Shown here: in pieces, positions 1 to 10,199 of the stretch | Position numbering within the stretch: the stretch's first letter is position 1 | Layout: every line of letters starts with the position of its first letter | Origin: Typhlomys cinereus | Taxonomy: Eukaryota > Chordata > Mammalia > Rodentia > Platacanthomyidae | Reading direction: 5' to 3' | NCBI GenBank assembly: GCA_023101885.1 | Contig: JALPQD010000637.1 | Location: 1 to 64,000 of the forward strand | Length of the DNA: 64,000 nucleotides | Notes under the pieces: generated by a model | The model's input: only the letters and a program-made list of their open reading frames with translations | Databases searched by the model: none | What the model was told of the DNA's origin: nothing | Made by a program: the position numbers and the translations under genes

Positions 1-276
1 GTGGGTGGGGAGCAGAGGGCACGGTGGGCCCCTTGTAAGACCAAGAGTGATTCGGAGAGACATCTCCTGACCTTGCTCGGTCTAACCTCCACCATCCTTC
101 GCTGTTCTTTCGACCGCGTGGGGCGTTCTGGCGGGTGTTCCCAGCGCCACCCACCAGGGCCAGAAGTGCAGGCCACCACTGTTTCTACCTGGCGTATTTA
201 CATGGGACCTGGGATCTGAACTCAGGGCCCTTTGCTTGTGAGACAGTTTCTTAACCCCTGAGCCATCTCTCCAGCC
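1..276 (-). mobile_element. B2-like tRNA-derived SINE, antisense
   Basis: The plus strand ends in the complement of the Pol III-type head (CCATCTCTCCAGCC at 263-276). It carries the diagnostic inner blocks CCACCAGGGCCAGAAGTG and GGGACCTGGGATCTGAACTC that recur in about two dozen other places here. The 5' part of the plus strand is diverged and cut by the window edge. Confidence 0.85.
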
Positions 277-289
277 TTCTGCCTGGGAT

Positions 290-440
290 TTTTATGTAGG
301 ATCTGGGGATCCAAACTCAGATTCTCTTGCTTGCAAGCCAGATGTTTTAGTGACCCTGTGTGTTTTGTTTTCTCCCGGTACAGGATCCTTGCCCATGCTA
401 GGCGAGTGCTCGGCCACTGAACCGTGGCCCTAGCTCAAGC
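290..440 (-). mobile_element. Antisense SINE fragment followed by ID-like fragment
   Basis: Positions 290-350 repeat the head-proximal part of the B2-like SINE (GGATCTGGGGATCCAAACTC). Positions 375-435 look like an antisense ID element (CATGCTAGGCGAGTGCTCGGCCACTGA). Both are short and diverged. Confidence 0.5.
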
Positions 441-689
441 CTTTCTTCTCAATACTCGGATGGGTCGCTCTGTCCCTCCTGGGATCTGGGTATGTTTTAC
501 AACTACTGCTGCAGGCTGAAGTGAGGTCATTTTGTGTCCCTTAGGGGTGAGGAAGTCCAAGTTCCATCTTGCCAAAGGAGTGGAGGATGGACCATGGTGG
601 TTTTTTGACCACAGTGGAGAGGAATGGTCTCTCTGCCAATCTCCCTCTTCACAAAAGATGGCCTCTAGTTTGTAGTGTGTCACTATAAT

Positions 690-1160
690 GAGAACAGTAA
701 CTCACAGAAAACTGAAAGCATGAGAAAGCTGACCAAATGGTTTTTAGGCTTTTGGAGCTAGTCTGTAGAAGGAATGTGGAAGAGTTTGGAAGAAAGAGAT
801 CCCTGACTGCTGTAAACAGACCTCAATGGACCATTCTGGTGGGACTTTGGAATATCAGAACGAAAGCTTGGCCTAATGGGCATTTAGAGGAACAAGGACT
901 CTATGAAGAACTGGGCTGTTGACCACTTGTGTTACACTCCAGCAGGGACTCTGGCTGTATTCTGTCTATGCCCTGAGAACTCCAGTGAGACCAAATGCAA
1001 AAGCGATGGGTTATTAATGTGTTTGGTAGAGGGACTTTCAAGACACCCTGGCATTCAGGCTGTGGTGCGGTTTTCTGCCCACAAAGAAAGCAGAAAGATC
1101 TGAAAAGCATTCAGCTTGACAAGAAAAGGAGCGTGATGGAATTCCCACCCAGGGAAAGGA
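690..1160 (+). mobile_element. MaLR internal sequence, 5' block
   Basis: Unique-looking sequence whose wording resembles the non-coding internal region of mammalian MaLR retrotransposons. It continues in the same orientation after an inserted antisense LTR. The assignment is from recalled family similarity, not a search. Confidence 0.45.
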
Positions 1161-1535
1161 GGGCTGTTGCAGTTATAGTTACTCTTTCTGCTCCTCTGAG
1201 CAGCTTAAGGGGAACAAAGGGAGATGTATTTGATTTATGGTTCTAGAGGGGAAGTACAGCCCTTTAAGACGGGAGTACCATAGCAGCAGGCATGGCCGGC
1301 AGCAGAAACTGGAGGCCACTTAGGTCATGCCCATCATCGTGGAGACAGAGCGAGCAAGCAGCAGACGGCAAGACCACACTGCTCTTGGAAGCAGGGTGGG
1401 GCTGATTCACCTCAAGGCCTACCAGCTGTGATCCCCCTGCCTGCAGCAAGGCCCCACCTCCAAAAGGTGCCTAAACCTTCCCAAGCATCATCACCAGCTA
1501 AGGATTCAAACTGGGAGTCTGTGAGCCTGGCGAGG
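1160..1535 (-). mobile_element. MT-type MaLR solo LTR, antisense
   Basis: Reads as the complement of a rodent MT-like LTR: GTTACTCTTTCTGCTCC near the start, then a TTTATTTGG-like block (complement of the poly(A) signal region) at about 1225, and GGCCCCACCTCCAAAAGGTGCC at about 1450. The same wording recurs at 28405, 28768 and 46190. It interrupts MaLR internal sequence. Confidence 0.65.
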
Positions 1536-1539
1536 AAAA

Positions 1540-2480
1540 CTCACATTTTCCTCAAGGGTGCAAACAAAGTAGCCGCAATTGCCAAAGAGATTATCACCAT
1601 GGAATGGAAACCCCCTGCTCTGCACTGTGACAATAAGGAGCCCACCCACCGAGCAGTACAACTCCCGAAAATGCAGTCATTTGAGAGAACCTCAGCTGAG
1701 CATGCGGCTTCTGGGGTTCCCTGCTGTACAATGACCACTCGGGGCAGGGTTTCCCTGAGCTCAGCCTTGAGGGCATATAGCGGTGCCTGTGATTGTAGTC
1801 TGAAGCTACATTTTGAGCTGGCAGCAAGTATTGGCAGTGCCACCTACATGGTACAGATTTAGCGGGTACGAAAGACTCAAAAGTGAGGGGGTTGAGTCGT
1901 GCAGGCTGACCACCAGGGTTCTAGAAAAAAAATTGCCAAGGCCAGGCAGTAATAAAAAGAGCTCCAAGAAAGCATTATGTGAAGCTGAAACTTAAGTCTT
2001 GGTGAAGACCCACGATGCTGGAACTGTTTAAGCCCCGGGGAGGTCCTCAGGGGAAAAACGTAGACACTGAATGGAGCAGCTGGAAGAGAAGTCTCCACAT
2101 GCTTCACACAGAAGCACTGGAGGCAGGAGTTTGCTCAAGGCTGTTTAGACCTCATGATTCTGTCATAGGTTCTAAGTATGAGGTAAAGCAGCTGCAGGGT
2201 TTGGTGTTTTTGCCCCACAGAGTACCTGTGTTGCTTTGGTCCGTCTTTCCTTGCTAGTCCCCCATTCCTTCCTTTTTGGAATAGCAATGTTTCCTCGACA
2301 CCATTGTACAATGAAAGTACATGACCTGGTCTTTTGGTTTGATAGGAGCACAATAAAGAGACTGCCTGGGTCTTAGAAAAGACTCTGCGCTCCACTTCTG
2401 AACAATGACAGAAATCTCCAAGATAATGAAGACTGTTAGAGATGTCCTAAAGACATTTTGCACCATGAGATTATTTTTTG
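1540..2480 (+). mobile_element. MaLR internal sequence, 3' block
   Basis: The segment around 2262-2330 (CATTCCTTCCTTTTTGGAAT, then CACCATTGTACAATGAAAGT) closely resembles the 3' end of MaLR internal regions just upstream of the 3' LTR. No long reading frame is expected, since MaLR internal regions are non-coding relatives of ERVL. Confidence 0.55.
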
Positions 2481-2527
2481 GGGGGGGAGGTAAGGGATAG
2501 AAGGTCAGGATTTAAAACGATGAGTTT

Positions 2528-2734
2528 GGGGCTGGTGTGAAAACTCAGTGGGCAAAGTATACCTGCTCACTAACCAGGTGATCCAAATTTGGTCCCCAAA
2601 GGCCACATGGTGAAAGGGAAGAACTGACTTCTGAAAGTTGTCCTTCAACTTCCATCTATGTACCATGGCATGCAGTCATGTTCTCTCTCTCTCCCTCATT
2701 CTCTCTCTCAAATAAATAAATAGAAAATAAGTTT
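2528..2734 (+). mobile_element. B2-superfamily SINE, old copy
   Basis: Head GGGGCTGGTGTGAAAACTCA, a box-B-like GGTGATCCAAATTTGGTCC, a CT-rich stretch and the tail AAATAAATAAATAG. It is diverged from the main B2-like family in this window. Confidence 0.65.
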
Positions 2735-2999
2735 GAGTATCAAGTAGAATTTTGATGGTTCATCTCCATTGCCAGTTCTACTGGCTTTATTAATAGCATC
2801 ACATGGAGATGCATTTCTGGGTGTGCTTGTGAAAGTGTTTCCAGAAAGGTTTAATGAAAAGGAAAACGGAAAAGGGAAAGACCCACTCTTTCAATGTGGC
2901 TGCCACTATCCCATGGGCAAGGGTTTCAGATCCAATAAGTAAGAGAAAAAGGAGGAAGGCAGCTGTTTTGGCTTCGTTCCGCACTGCTGCCTCAAAATG

Positions 3000-3380
3000 T
3001 CTGATCCAAAGACGTTAGGGGAGAAGGTCTCCTTTCAGCTCACAGTTCCAGGTTAGAGTCTGTCGTTGAGGCAAAGTCACCAAAGCAGGAGACTCTCACA
3101 ACTGCTCACATCGTCCAGGGCAGAAAGCAGCATGTGAATATATACTTGCTGGTTTTCACAGGGTCTCATCCGGGACCTCAAATCCAGGCAAGGCTGCCTC
3201 CCACTTTCAGGCTGGTCTACTCACATCAATGAATGAAATCAGACCATTTCTCACAGGCATCAACCCCAGAGATCAACTTTAATGGAGAGACTCCCTCCCA
3301 GGTGGGCTCACAGGCCTGCTGTCAAGATATTGTGTTGACAATTCATACGAACCATCACCCCAGCTGGGCTCCAACATTCA
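3000..3380 (-). mobile_element. MT-like MaLR LTR fragment, antisense
   Basis: Shares the antisense MaLR layout (AGCTCACAGTTCCAGG early, GTTGACAATTCATACGAACC late). A B2-like SINE lies just downstream and the sense LTR end at 3680-3835 follows, so the region is a nest. Confidence 0.45.
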
Positions 3381-3404
3381 TATCTCTCTTCTTTTTTATT
3401 ATTA

Positions 3405-3664
3405 CTTTTAAATACTTTATTTATTTTGTGTGTGCATGTGTGGGGGCACTGTGTGGAGGACCAAGGGCGACTTCGGGAATCATCCTGGATGGCTTCTACT
3501 CCCTTCTTGCTTCGCTCTAGGATTTCCCAGGCTCCACCCACCAGAACTGGAAGTGTAGGCCACCACCTGTTCTGCCTGGTGTTTTCTTCGTGGGACCTGG
3601 GATCTGAACCCAGAACCTTCTGCTTTTGAGACAGAGTCTTAACCCCTGAACCATCTCTCCAGCC
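3405..3664 (-). mobile_element. B2-like SINE, antisense
   Basis: Tail complement TACTTTATTTATTTTGTGTG at the left, full body in the middle and CCATCTCTCCAGCC at 3651-3664. Near full length. Confidence 0.9.
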
Positions 3665-3679
3665 TGATTGCTCTTCTTC

Positions 3680-3835
3680 CAGACTGTGGATGCAATACGA
3701 CGGCTAACTACATTCTTGTCACCATGTCTTCCTCACAGTAAGAGACTGGATCCTCTCAAGCCCTAAGAAAACCCTAAGAAACTTCTCCTACAAGTTTTTT
3801 TGTTGGGGATTTGGTCACAGAAGCAAGAATGGTAA
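3680..3835 (+). mobile_element. MaLR LTR 3' end
   Basis: The 3' part of a MaLR LTR in sense: TTGGGGATTTGGTCACAGAAGCAAGAATGG-type wording with the terminal TAACTATTAATAACA at 3833-3847. The 5' part is missing or replaced by the adjacent SINE. Confidence 0.5.
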
Positions 3836-3849
3836 CTATTAATAACACA

Positions 3850-4545
3850 AGACGAACCCAGGAAAATGATGTCAGTGGGTTATGCACATGTTCCCAGCCT
3901 GGTTAAATATTTACGAAGAATATCCCTACTATCATGCTTTGAATTTCAAGGATCCCCCATGGCTCAGGTATCTGAACACTGGACTCCTGGCTGGGGGTGC
4001 TACTTGGGAGTCTCCTGGCATCTTTGGGGCTGGGGCTTAGCAGGAGTGAGCTGCAGGGAGCTTGGAAACCTCTGCTCCCTTTGCAGTTCCAGCAGGAGCT
4101 CTCTGTTTCCTGTCTGCTACCAAGATGTGAGGGGACCCAGCCGCAGCGCCTGCTGTTGTGCTGAACTCAAACTTCTGAAGCGGTGAGTCCCATTGAGCCT
4201 GTCCTTTCTTTTATAAAATTTATTTATATATATGTTTTATTTTCCCTAGTTTTACAAGCATATTGAGTAGTTATCCCTGACTCCCTCCCCCTCATTCCCA
4301 TCCCTCTTCTCCTCTTTTCATTAATCCATCCCACTCCTGCCTGTCCACTTCTATGGGCCCCATGTTTTCCTCTGGCTTGTCTACTCTTGCAGGGGTTCAG
4401 GCCTCTGTGGCATACTAAGTGGCCTCTCCTCGGGCCACCCCACTGATAGGGGCATTTCCCTGCACTCATCTAGCTCTAGTCCCCAAGGTTTCCATTGCAT
4501 GTAATTATCTCTCCTGAAACCTCTCCTTTCTTAAGTTATGCTATG
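3850..4545. other. No gene seen; partly L1-like wording
   Basis: 3850-4190 is unassigned. 4235-4545 (TTTTCCCTAGTTTTACAAGC, then pyrimidine-rich lines) resembles the antisense 3' end of a rodent L1, but I cannot confirm it. No open frame here has coding character. Confidence 0.3.
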
Positions 4546-4644
4546 TCAGAGCTAGAGAGATGGCTCAGGGATTAGAGCCTTTGTCTCATAAGCAAAGGGA
4601 CCTGAGTTTGGATCCCCAGTTTCCACATAAAAATTTTGGGTGCA

Positions 4645-4905
4645 GGGGCTGGAGAGGTGGCTCAGGGGTTAAGCCTCCGCCTTGCAGGCGGAAGGTCCTG
4701 AGTTCGGATCCCAGATCCCACGTATAGACGCCAGGCGGAAGCGGGGGCGGCCTGCGCTTCTGGTCCTGGTAGGGCGGAGCCTGTGAATCCCGGGGCAGAA
4801 GGAGGTGGAAGCGTCCATGGTGGTTCCTGATTCGTCCGTGGTTCTACACACATGCGTGCGCACATACATACGCACAATTGAATAAATAATAATAAAAAAT
4901 TAAAA
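4645..4905 (+). mobile_element. Young CpG-rich B2-like SINE
   Basis: A complete element beginning GGGGCTGGAGAGGTGGCTCA, CpG-rich in the body (for example GCCAGGCGGAAGCGGGGGCG), then a short ACAC stretch and an AATAAATAATAATAAAAA tail. It has an exact 15-bp target duplication. Copies at 33289, 49973 and 53827 belong to the same subfamily and look nearly alike, suggesting recent spread. Confidence 0.92.
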
Positions 4906-5075
4906 AAAATTTTGGGTGCAAATGGCAGCCACGTGCACTTCTAGCCCTGGAAGGCAGAGCCTGGGAAGCCCCAGAGCGATGCAAGAAGGGGGTAGAGCGA
5001 CCAGGGAGATTCGCAGTGTCACCTTGGGCTTCCACAGACACACGTGCCATCTTGTATGCACACATACAGACACAT

Positions 5076-5175
5076 GCACATGCACACTCACACATGCATA
5101 CACAGGCACATGCGCGCACACACACACACGCATGCATACACAGGCACACGCACACACACACGCACACACTTGCAT
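5076..5175. repeat. CA/GCAC-rich microsatellite
   Basis: Interrupted (CA)n with ATGCAC and GCGCAC variants, sitting in the 3' part of a B2-like SINE. Confidence 0.85.
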
Positions 5176-5453
5176 GCAAAAAAAACAGCTTTGAATATCA
5201 GTGTCCTTCCAGCTTGGTGTTGTCACTGTGACGAGGAAGGAACTTACATACTACAGTTCCAACCCCTTTTCTCCCCCTGCCTCCCCAAATTCCACAATCC
5301 TTTTGGGCTGCCACTTTACTTAACTGTGAGGACCAAGGTTTTAGATCCTAAATGGGGTTCGCCTGTGTATCCACGAGCATGTTTGAACTCAACCTTCCCA
5401 TGATGCTGCCCTAAACATGTCTCTTGCCTGCCATGACATGCAATCATTAGCCC

Positions 5454-5454
<1 letters not shown>

Positions 5455-5499
<45 letters not shown>

Positions 5500-5570
5500 C
5501 TTGCTCTCTTTGTCTCTGTCTGTCTCCCCTCCTGCCCTCCCTCCTTCCCTCTCTCTCACCATCTCCTCCC
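5455..5570. repeat. (CT)n and pyrimidine-rich tract
   Basis: A pure CT run at about 5457-5496 followed by mixed CT/CCTT. The open frames across it, on both strands, are low-complexity Ser/Leu or Arg/Glu and are not genes. Confidence 0.9.
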
Positions 5571-5704
5571 TTCCTAGAAAAGAGGACAGCCGTGGCGGAG
5601 TTGCCTCTTCTGATGAACATAGAAGCAGATTAGGACTGGCAGAAACGAGGCCCCTCACCGCCATCAGGCTAAAGATAAAACCGGAATTTGATGAAAATTG
5701 AAGC

Positions 5705-6010
5705 TACAATCCATATTATGCGGCCATTAAAAATGATGCCTACCAGGGATTTGGAATCGCATGAGAAACGCCTGCCTCACCGCATCGAGCAGGAGATCTG
5801 CAAATCACCAAGAGCACACGTGTGTGCAGCTCCTCACAGTTCTATTTTCAAAGACTGGAGCTAAATACATCCAGACGCTGGCAGTGATTGACGGGGGCAG
5901 GGGGGATGCAAGGAGGCCCCTTCCCGCCTCCAGCCTGATCTACATATTCCAAAGGGTTTCCAGTATGACCATGTATATCCAATTAAATTAATCTTTAAAC
6001 CCAGTGACTC
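5705..6010 (+). mobile_element. Old L1 3'-end fragment
   Basis: GCGGCCATTAAAAATGATGC followed by AAGACTGGAGCTAAATACAT and CTGGCAGTGATTGACGGGGG matches the order of words in the 3' end of ancient mammalian L1 (L1M type). Diverged, no ORF. Confidence 0.65.
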
Positions 6011-6960
6011 CAATGCCAGGATTTTATTTTCAAATACAAGTTGGAACATCGGAGTCATGTGTGCCAATGATCAGTGTCTGTTCAGTTACCTGTCAGGTCC
6101 TCCAAATCCTTGCCATACTCAAACCATCACTGGCCCCCACTACTCAGGGGGCAAAGCCTCCACAGCCTTCCTCGTCACCTCATGCTCAGGGTCGAGGCTG
6201 AGCACTGCGTTTGTTGACTGGGTGCTTCGTCAAATCCCCAGGGAAGCTCAAGGACCTGGCACAAATGTCTCGGCTAGGTTGGCTCTTTTGCTAGTTCCGC
6301 CAGCCTGCCTATCATGATTGCCCCAAAGTGGTTCCGTGGCCATGTCTGCCACACAGTAGCATACCCTGGCCACTCTGGGTCAGTCCTCAGAGCTCGCGGG
6401 ATCTCTGTCCCTTTGTATCTGGTGGGATCCTCCTTCTCTGCCATCTTTTCCAATTGACAGGGTTCAGCTGTCAATCACAGGCCTTGTTCAGTGGCCTTTG
6501 AGGACTTCATGGCTGCCTTCCCTGCCTTGGGCATTTTCCTCTGTGGGCTAAGCCTTCTCCCAGCCTCTTGCCATACTCCCAGAGTGTCATGCAGGCCTCG
6601 TCCAATGCCTGACTGCCTTCGTTACCCTGTGAGTCTTCTGGGCCCCCTCCCACTGCAAGGTCCCATTCATGCCAATCCCCACCCCCCCAATTCAGTGGTA
6701 GGCCACCTGACCTCTATCAGCAACAATTTCTGTGACAAGGCCCAGTGTGGGAAAGGCCAGCAACACTCTTTCTAGACAGATCAGGCCCCACCTGGCCCTC
6801 CGTGACCTCCCCACTACCTCCCACAGCCACTTCCCATCCCAAAGGCCAGGACAGTAAGTGGCTGCTATATGTCCCCAGAAAAGTCCTCGAAGAGATAGAT
6901 CTAGCATCATACAGGAGTGAGAAAAGAAACAAAAGTTAATACAGATTATGACAGTGATGG
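6010..6960. other. Unassigned sequence
   Basis: No recognisable repeat or gene. Open frames on both strands are short and overlap each other. One ORF (6491-6775 +) has a Cys/Pro-rich composition but no domain that I recognise. Confidence 0.4.
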
Positions 6961-6967
6961 AACTGAG

Positions 6968-7260
6968 CTCAAGGGAAGAGAGAGAGAGAAGAGAGAAACA
7001 GAAGAGAAGAAATAGAAAGGAGAGAGGAGAAAGAAACAAAGGGAAGAAATAGAAAAGGATAGAGATGAGAGAGAAAGAAACAGAGAGAAGAAATAGAGAG
7101 GAGAGAGACAAAGGAGAAACAGAGGGGAGAGAATAGGGAGAGGAGAAAGAAGAGAAAGAAAAAGAGGAAAGAGAGAAGACAGGAGAGGGAAAAGAGGAGG
7201 GGGGAAGAGAAGGGAGAGAGGAGAGAAGGGAGAGGGGGAAAGAGAGCTAGTAAGTCAGAG
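6968..7260. repeat. ~290-bp homopurine (GA-rich) tract
   Basis: The plus strand is almost entirely A and G, in varied GAGAGAAGAAA, GAGAGGAGA and GGGAGAGG blocks, with only rare T or C. The minus-strand frames through it are poly-Ser/Leu/Phe and are artefacts. Confidence 0.92.
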
Positions 7261-7462
7261 GGGGATATCAATGAAGGGGTACAGGTATCTCTAGACAGGA
7301 CCCATGTGCTCAAGTTGCAGCCTCTTGGCCTCAACCCACGGCCTGGACATCATTCCATGTCACTCATGGTCTGTTCTAGTCATTACATGCAGGTCACTAG
7401 ACCACTCTGGATTCCAAGGCAGACAACATGGCTGCTACCTCTCCTAGAAGAAGTGTCAATGA

Positions 7463-7640
7463 ATTTTGCATGCCTGTAATCACCAGCATCCAAGGGGGTG
7501 AGGCAGGAGGATCATGAGTTTGAGATGCTGTCTCAAAAGCCCAGGGGTCGGGGGTGTAGCTCGGGGGTAGTGGACTTGTCTAGCGTGTACAAGGCCCTGG
7601 ATTCTGAGCCCAGCACTGATAGAAAACAACAAGTAGGTAA
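7463..7640 (+). mobile_element. B1 fragment joined to ID element
   Basis: 7463-7540 has B1 words (GCATGCCTGTAATCACCAGC, GTGAGGCAGGAGGATCATGA). 7543-7614 has an ID-type tRNA-like unit (GGGGGTGTAGCTCGGGGGTA ... CTGAGCCCAGCAC) and an A-rich end. The join resembles the dimeric B1-ID SINEs known in rodents. Confidence 0.7.
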
Positions 7641-7659
7641 GCGCTCCAAATAGTGCCAC

Positions 7660-8214
7660 TAAAGTGTTCACACTAGGAAAATCCTGAACTCACATGTTCT
7701 CTGAAGGACAACATGAGCCAGGACAGCCACAGCCCCATGGTCAGGTGGAAGGAACTTGATACACACCTGCGTAACTACAATCAACAGCCATGCTGCCCCG
7801 GGTCATGACGGGAAAGGCGAGTGCAGAGGGTTTTGAAAAGAGGAAAGGTGACACATGTCACCAATCAGAAACATGGCATACTTGTCCCCCTGCAGAGTCA
7901 GAAGTTGTCCAGTTTGCCATTGGCTGGCCTCGTGGCTTCACATGGACGCTCAGGTTAGCTGGCCTCGCTCTGCTCTTGAAGGTCAGAGGGGGAAGGGTCA
8001 GATGGAGGTGCTGGAGCCGAGCCCTGGTATCCGGACTCGGTGACTCTGAAGCAGGGGAAAGATGCTTTGTGGGCCTGCGAGAGCAAGAGAAGTTCTGCCC
8101 CCGTAGTGCAATTGAGGGACAAAAAACCCTCAGCAGTTATTCTAAGCAGGCACAAAGACCACGTGACAGAGGGTTTTGTGAATTCTTAGTGCAACTCTTT
8201 CACGTGCGCGAATG

Positions 8215-8215
<1 letters not shown>
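7660..8215. other. Unassigned sequence
   Basis: No repeat I recognise. The 165-codon plus-strand frame at 7790-8287 runs into the CA microsatellite (His/Thr repeats) and overlaps other frames of similar length, so I do not call it a gene. Confidence 0.4.
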
Positions 8216-8256
<41 letters not shown>

Positions 8257-8275
8257 TGCATGCGCACGCTCCCAC
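8216..8275. repeat. (CA)n microsatellite
   Basis: About 18 uninterrupted CA units (8220-8253) flanked by GCGCG and GTGTGCATGCGCAC alternating purine-pyrimidine sequence. Confidence 0.95.
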
Positions 8276-8504
8276 ACAAAATCCTAACCCCAGGTTTCTT
8301 CTGCACCTGCAATGGGATCGCTCCTGAGCCCCAGAAGACCTTCCTAAAGCCTGGGAGGACACACAGAAAGGCTGGCCTGCTCCTCATATGGGAAAAGGGT
8401 GGCCGGAGATGAGCGATGTACACAGAAATACATCGCACAGAACCCCGTTCACACATACAACTGTTATATGCTGATATGAAAGAGTTAAAAGACTGCAGAC
8501 CTAG

Positions 8505-9025
8505 GGGAAGGGCCAGAGGGACAGTTTAGTCAATAAAGTGTTTGCCTGGCAAACAGGAAGACTTGCACGTTAGTGATAAGATTCCCGGTCCCCCAAATCC
8601 CATATTCAGAGCAAAAGCTCTGCTTGCTGGTCACTGCCCTCCCCTAATGGTCAGCAGGCACTCACAAAGCCTGCTCATAGGTCACTCCCCCTTCTCCCTG
8701 GCTGCAATACCAGGGATAAAAGCTCCATTGCACCTTCAGATCCCTTTCTTCTCCCTCAAGCATTAGTCCGTTTGCCATGTAACTATGTAATCAATAAACC
8801 TTTTCCATTCCTTGTCCGTGGCATGGTTGCGTGATCTCTTTTAAAAACATGCCTTACAGTTAGATCCCCAGAACCACATTAAAAAAAAAAAAAAGCCAGG
8901 CATGATCCCATGTTTGTTATCCCAGTGCTGGGAGAAGTAGAGACAGGCGGATTCCTGGGTGCACTGAACACCCAGCTTAACCTATTTGGCAAGTTCCAAG
9001 CCAATGAGACACCCTGTCTCAAGTG
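8505..9025 (+). mobile_element. tRNA-B1 type SINE split by a solo LTR
   Basis: The head-like part 8505-8573 (AGTGTTTGCCTGGCAAACAG) resumes at 8859 (GTTAGATCCCCAGAACCACA), then poly(A) and a B1-like second half with AAGCCAGGCATGATCCC and GAGACACCCTGTCTCAA. This is the layout of composite rodent tRNA/B1 SINEs. The 285 bp between is an LTR. Confidence 0.65.
8574..8858 (+). mobile_element. Solo LTR, 285 bp, with GTTAG target duplication
   Basis: Begins TGATAAG and ends CTTACA (TG...CA). It is flanked by exact GTTAG at 8569-8573 and 8859-8863. It contains a TATA-like GGATAAAAG (8714-8722) and an AATAAA at 8793-8798 followed by a short 3' part, so U3, R and U5 can all be placed. A 5-bp duplication fits ERVL/MaLR or some class I/II elements. 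Family unknown to me. Confidence 0.85.
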
Positions 9026-9036
9026 GGGGAGAGGAG

Positions 9037-9290
9037 AGGGGCCAGGAAGACAGATTTAATCACAAACAAAAGGACCTGAGTTCAGATCCTCAGATTGCAC
9101 GTAAAAATACTGGGCGGATATGGCCACAGTCTGTAATTCCAGCCCTGGAGGGTGGAGCCTGGTGAACCCCAGAGCAAAGCGATAAGGAGGTAGTGCAATC
9201 CAGGGTGATGTCACCCTTGGGCTTCCATAGGCACACACACTCAAATGCGCTGTCGTACACATACACACATACAGCCCCCTCCACCCCTAA
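9037..9290 (+). mobile_element. B2-like SINE
   Basis: Diverged head at 9037; diagnostic GGACCTGAGTTCAGATCC at 9071, AGCCCTGGAGGGTGGAGCCT at 9140 and a CA-rich end. Full length but old. Confidence 0.8.
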
Positions 9291-9384
9291 CAAAAGATGG
9301 AGATGCTTAAGGAGTGACAGCCAAGATTGTCGTCTGTCTCTACACACATGTACATATCTGCCCATACATAGTCATCCATACCCG

Positions 9385-9425
9385 AAATAATAATAATGAC
9401 AACAACAACAATAATAATAATAAAG
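9385..9425. repeat. (ATA/ACA) trinucleotide tract
   Basis: AATAATAATAATGACAACAACAACAATAATAA-type repeat. Confidence 0.85.
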
Positions 9426-9466
9426 AACTAGAAGACAAGTCAGCTGTTTACTAATGAAAGAGCTGA

Positions 9467-9550
9467 CCGTTGGGACTGGGAACGCAGCTGAGAGGTAGGT
9501 ACTTTCCTAGCTTATACAAGGACCCAGGTTCCATCCCGTTACAGAAAGGC
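9467..9550 (+). mobile_element. ID-like element
   Basis: TTGGGACTGGGAACGCAGCT, then CTAGCTTATACAAGGACCCA and GGTTCCATCCC: an ID-type tRNA-like unit. Confidence 0.5.
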
Positions 9551-9929
9551 AAGCGGCGACGTGACAGCAAGGCCGACATGGAGACCAGAACTCGGTGTGG
9601 TAAGCTACTCCCTTGAGAATGAGCTCGCTCTCCCAAGAAAGCATCCTTGGTTTCTACAGGCAGTTCTGTCCTGGCTGGTGGCCAGAAATGCCAGAAATGT
9701 TTAAGGGCACCAGTGACGTTCTCATTTCTAGATTTTATCTTCCCTCTCCTTTTTACAACCCCAGCAGAACTCAGCACAGCTGCCCAGAAGCTATGGCTGA
9801 TCTGGTCTTGGAGGGTGTGGCCAAAACTCCAGTCCAGACGTGGGGTGAAGTTCATGAATACCTCATAGGTGGGGCAACTGGAGTGACTGCCTTACACCCC
9901 CCTTTCCATGTCTCCACTCATAAAACCTT

Positions 9930-10199
9930 GTTAATTCCTTATTTGTGTGTGCGTGTGTGCATCAGAGGGTACTGTGTGTTCTTGTGCAGGACCAAGTGTA
10001 TATCAGAGGGCACTGTGTGTCCCTGGGGAGGATCAAAGGTGACTTCGGGAATCATCCTGGATTGCTTCTACCTCCTTCTTGCTTCATTCTAGGATTTCCC
10101 AGGCTCCACTCACCAGGGCTGAACATGCAGACTGCCTGGCTTTTTTGTGTGGGACCTGGGATCTGAACTCAGGACCTTCTGCTTGCAAGGCAGAGTCTC
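9930..10199 (-). mobile_element. B2-like SINE, antisense, left part (split by the provirus)
   Basis: Runs from the GT-rich region through GGGACCTGGGATCTGAACTC to CAGAGTCTC at 10199. The missing head (TAACCCCTGAGCCATCTCC...) is found at 18193-18221 on the other side of the provirus. Part of the GT-side sequence is duplicated (two GAGGGCACTGTGTGT-like blocks at 9964-10022). Confidence 0.88.

Larger units (their letters stand above)
4548..5190 (+). mobile_element. Older B2-like SINE split by a younger one
   Basis: The head and first 95 bp lie at 4548-4644; the body resumes at 4921 and ends in a CA-rich stretch (5040-5175). The inserted SINE occupies 4645-4905. The repeated AAAATTTTGGGTGCA at 4630-4644 and 4906-4920 is its 15-bp target duplication. 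Confidence 0.85.

Noticed and set aside
4645..4720. tRNA gene
   Set aside because: The A-box/B-box-like head belongs to the SINE, which repeats with the same downstream body many times.
5044..5403. 119-codon His/Thr frame and antisense Cys/Val frame
   Set aside because: Both arise from the CA-rich end of a SINE.
6692..7334. Two Ser/Leu/Phe-rich minus-strand frames (139 and 121 codons)
   Set aside because: They translate the homopurine tract.
7790..8287. 165-codon frame as a host gene
   Set aside because: Ends in the CA array; frames of comparable length overlap on both strands; no domain or splice pattern seen.
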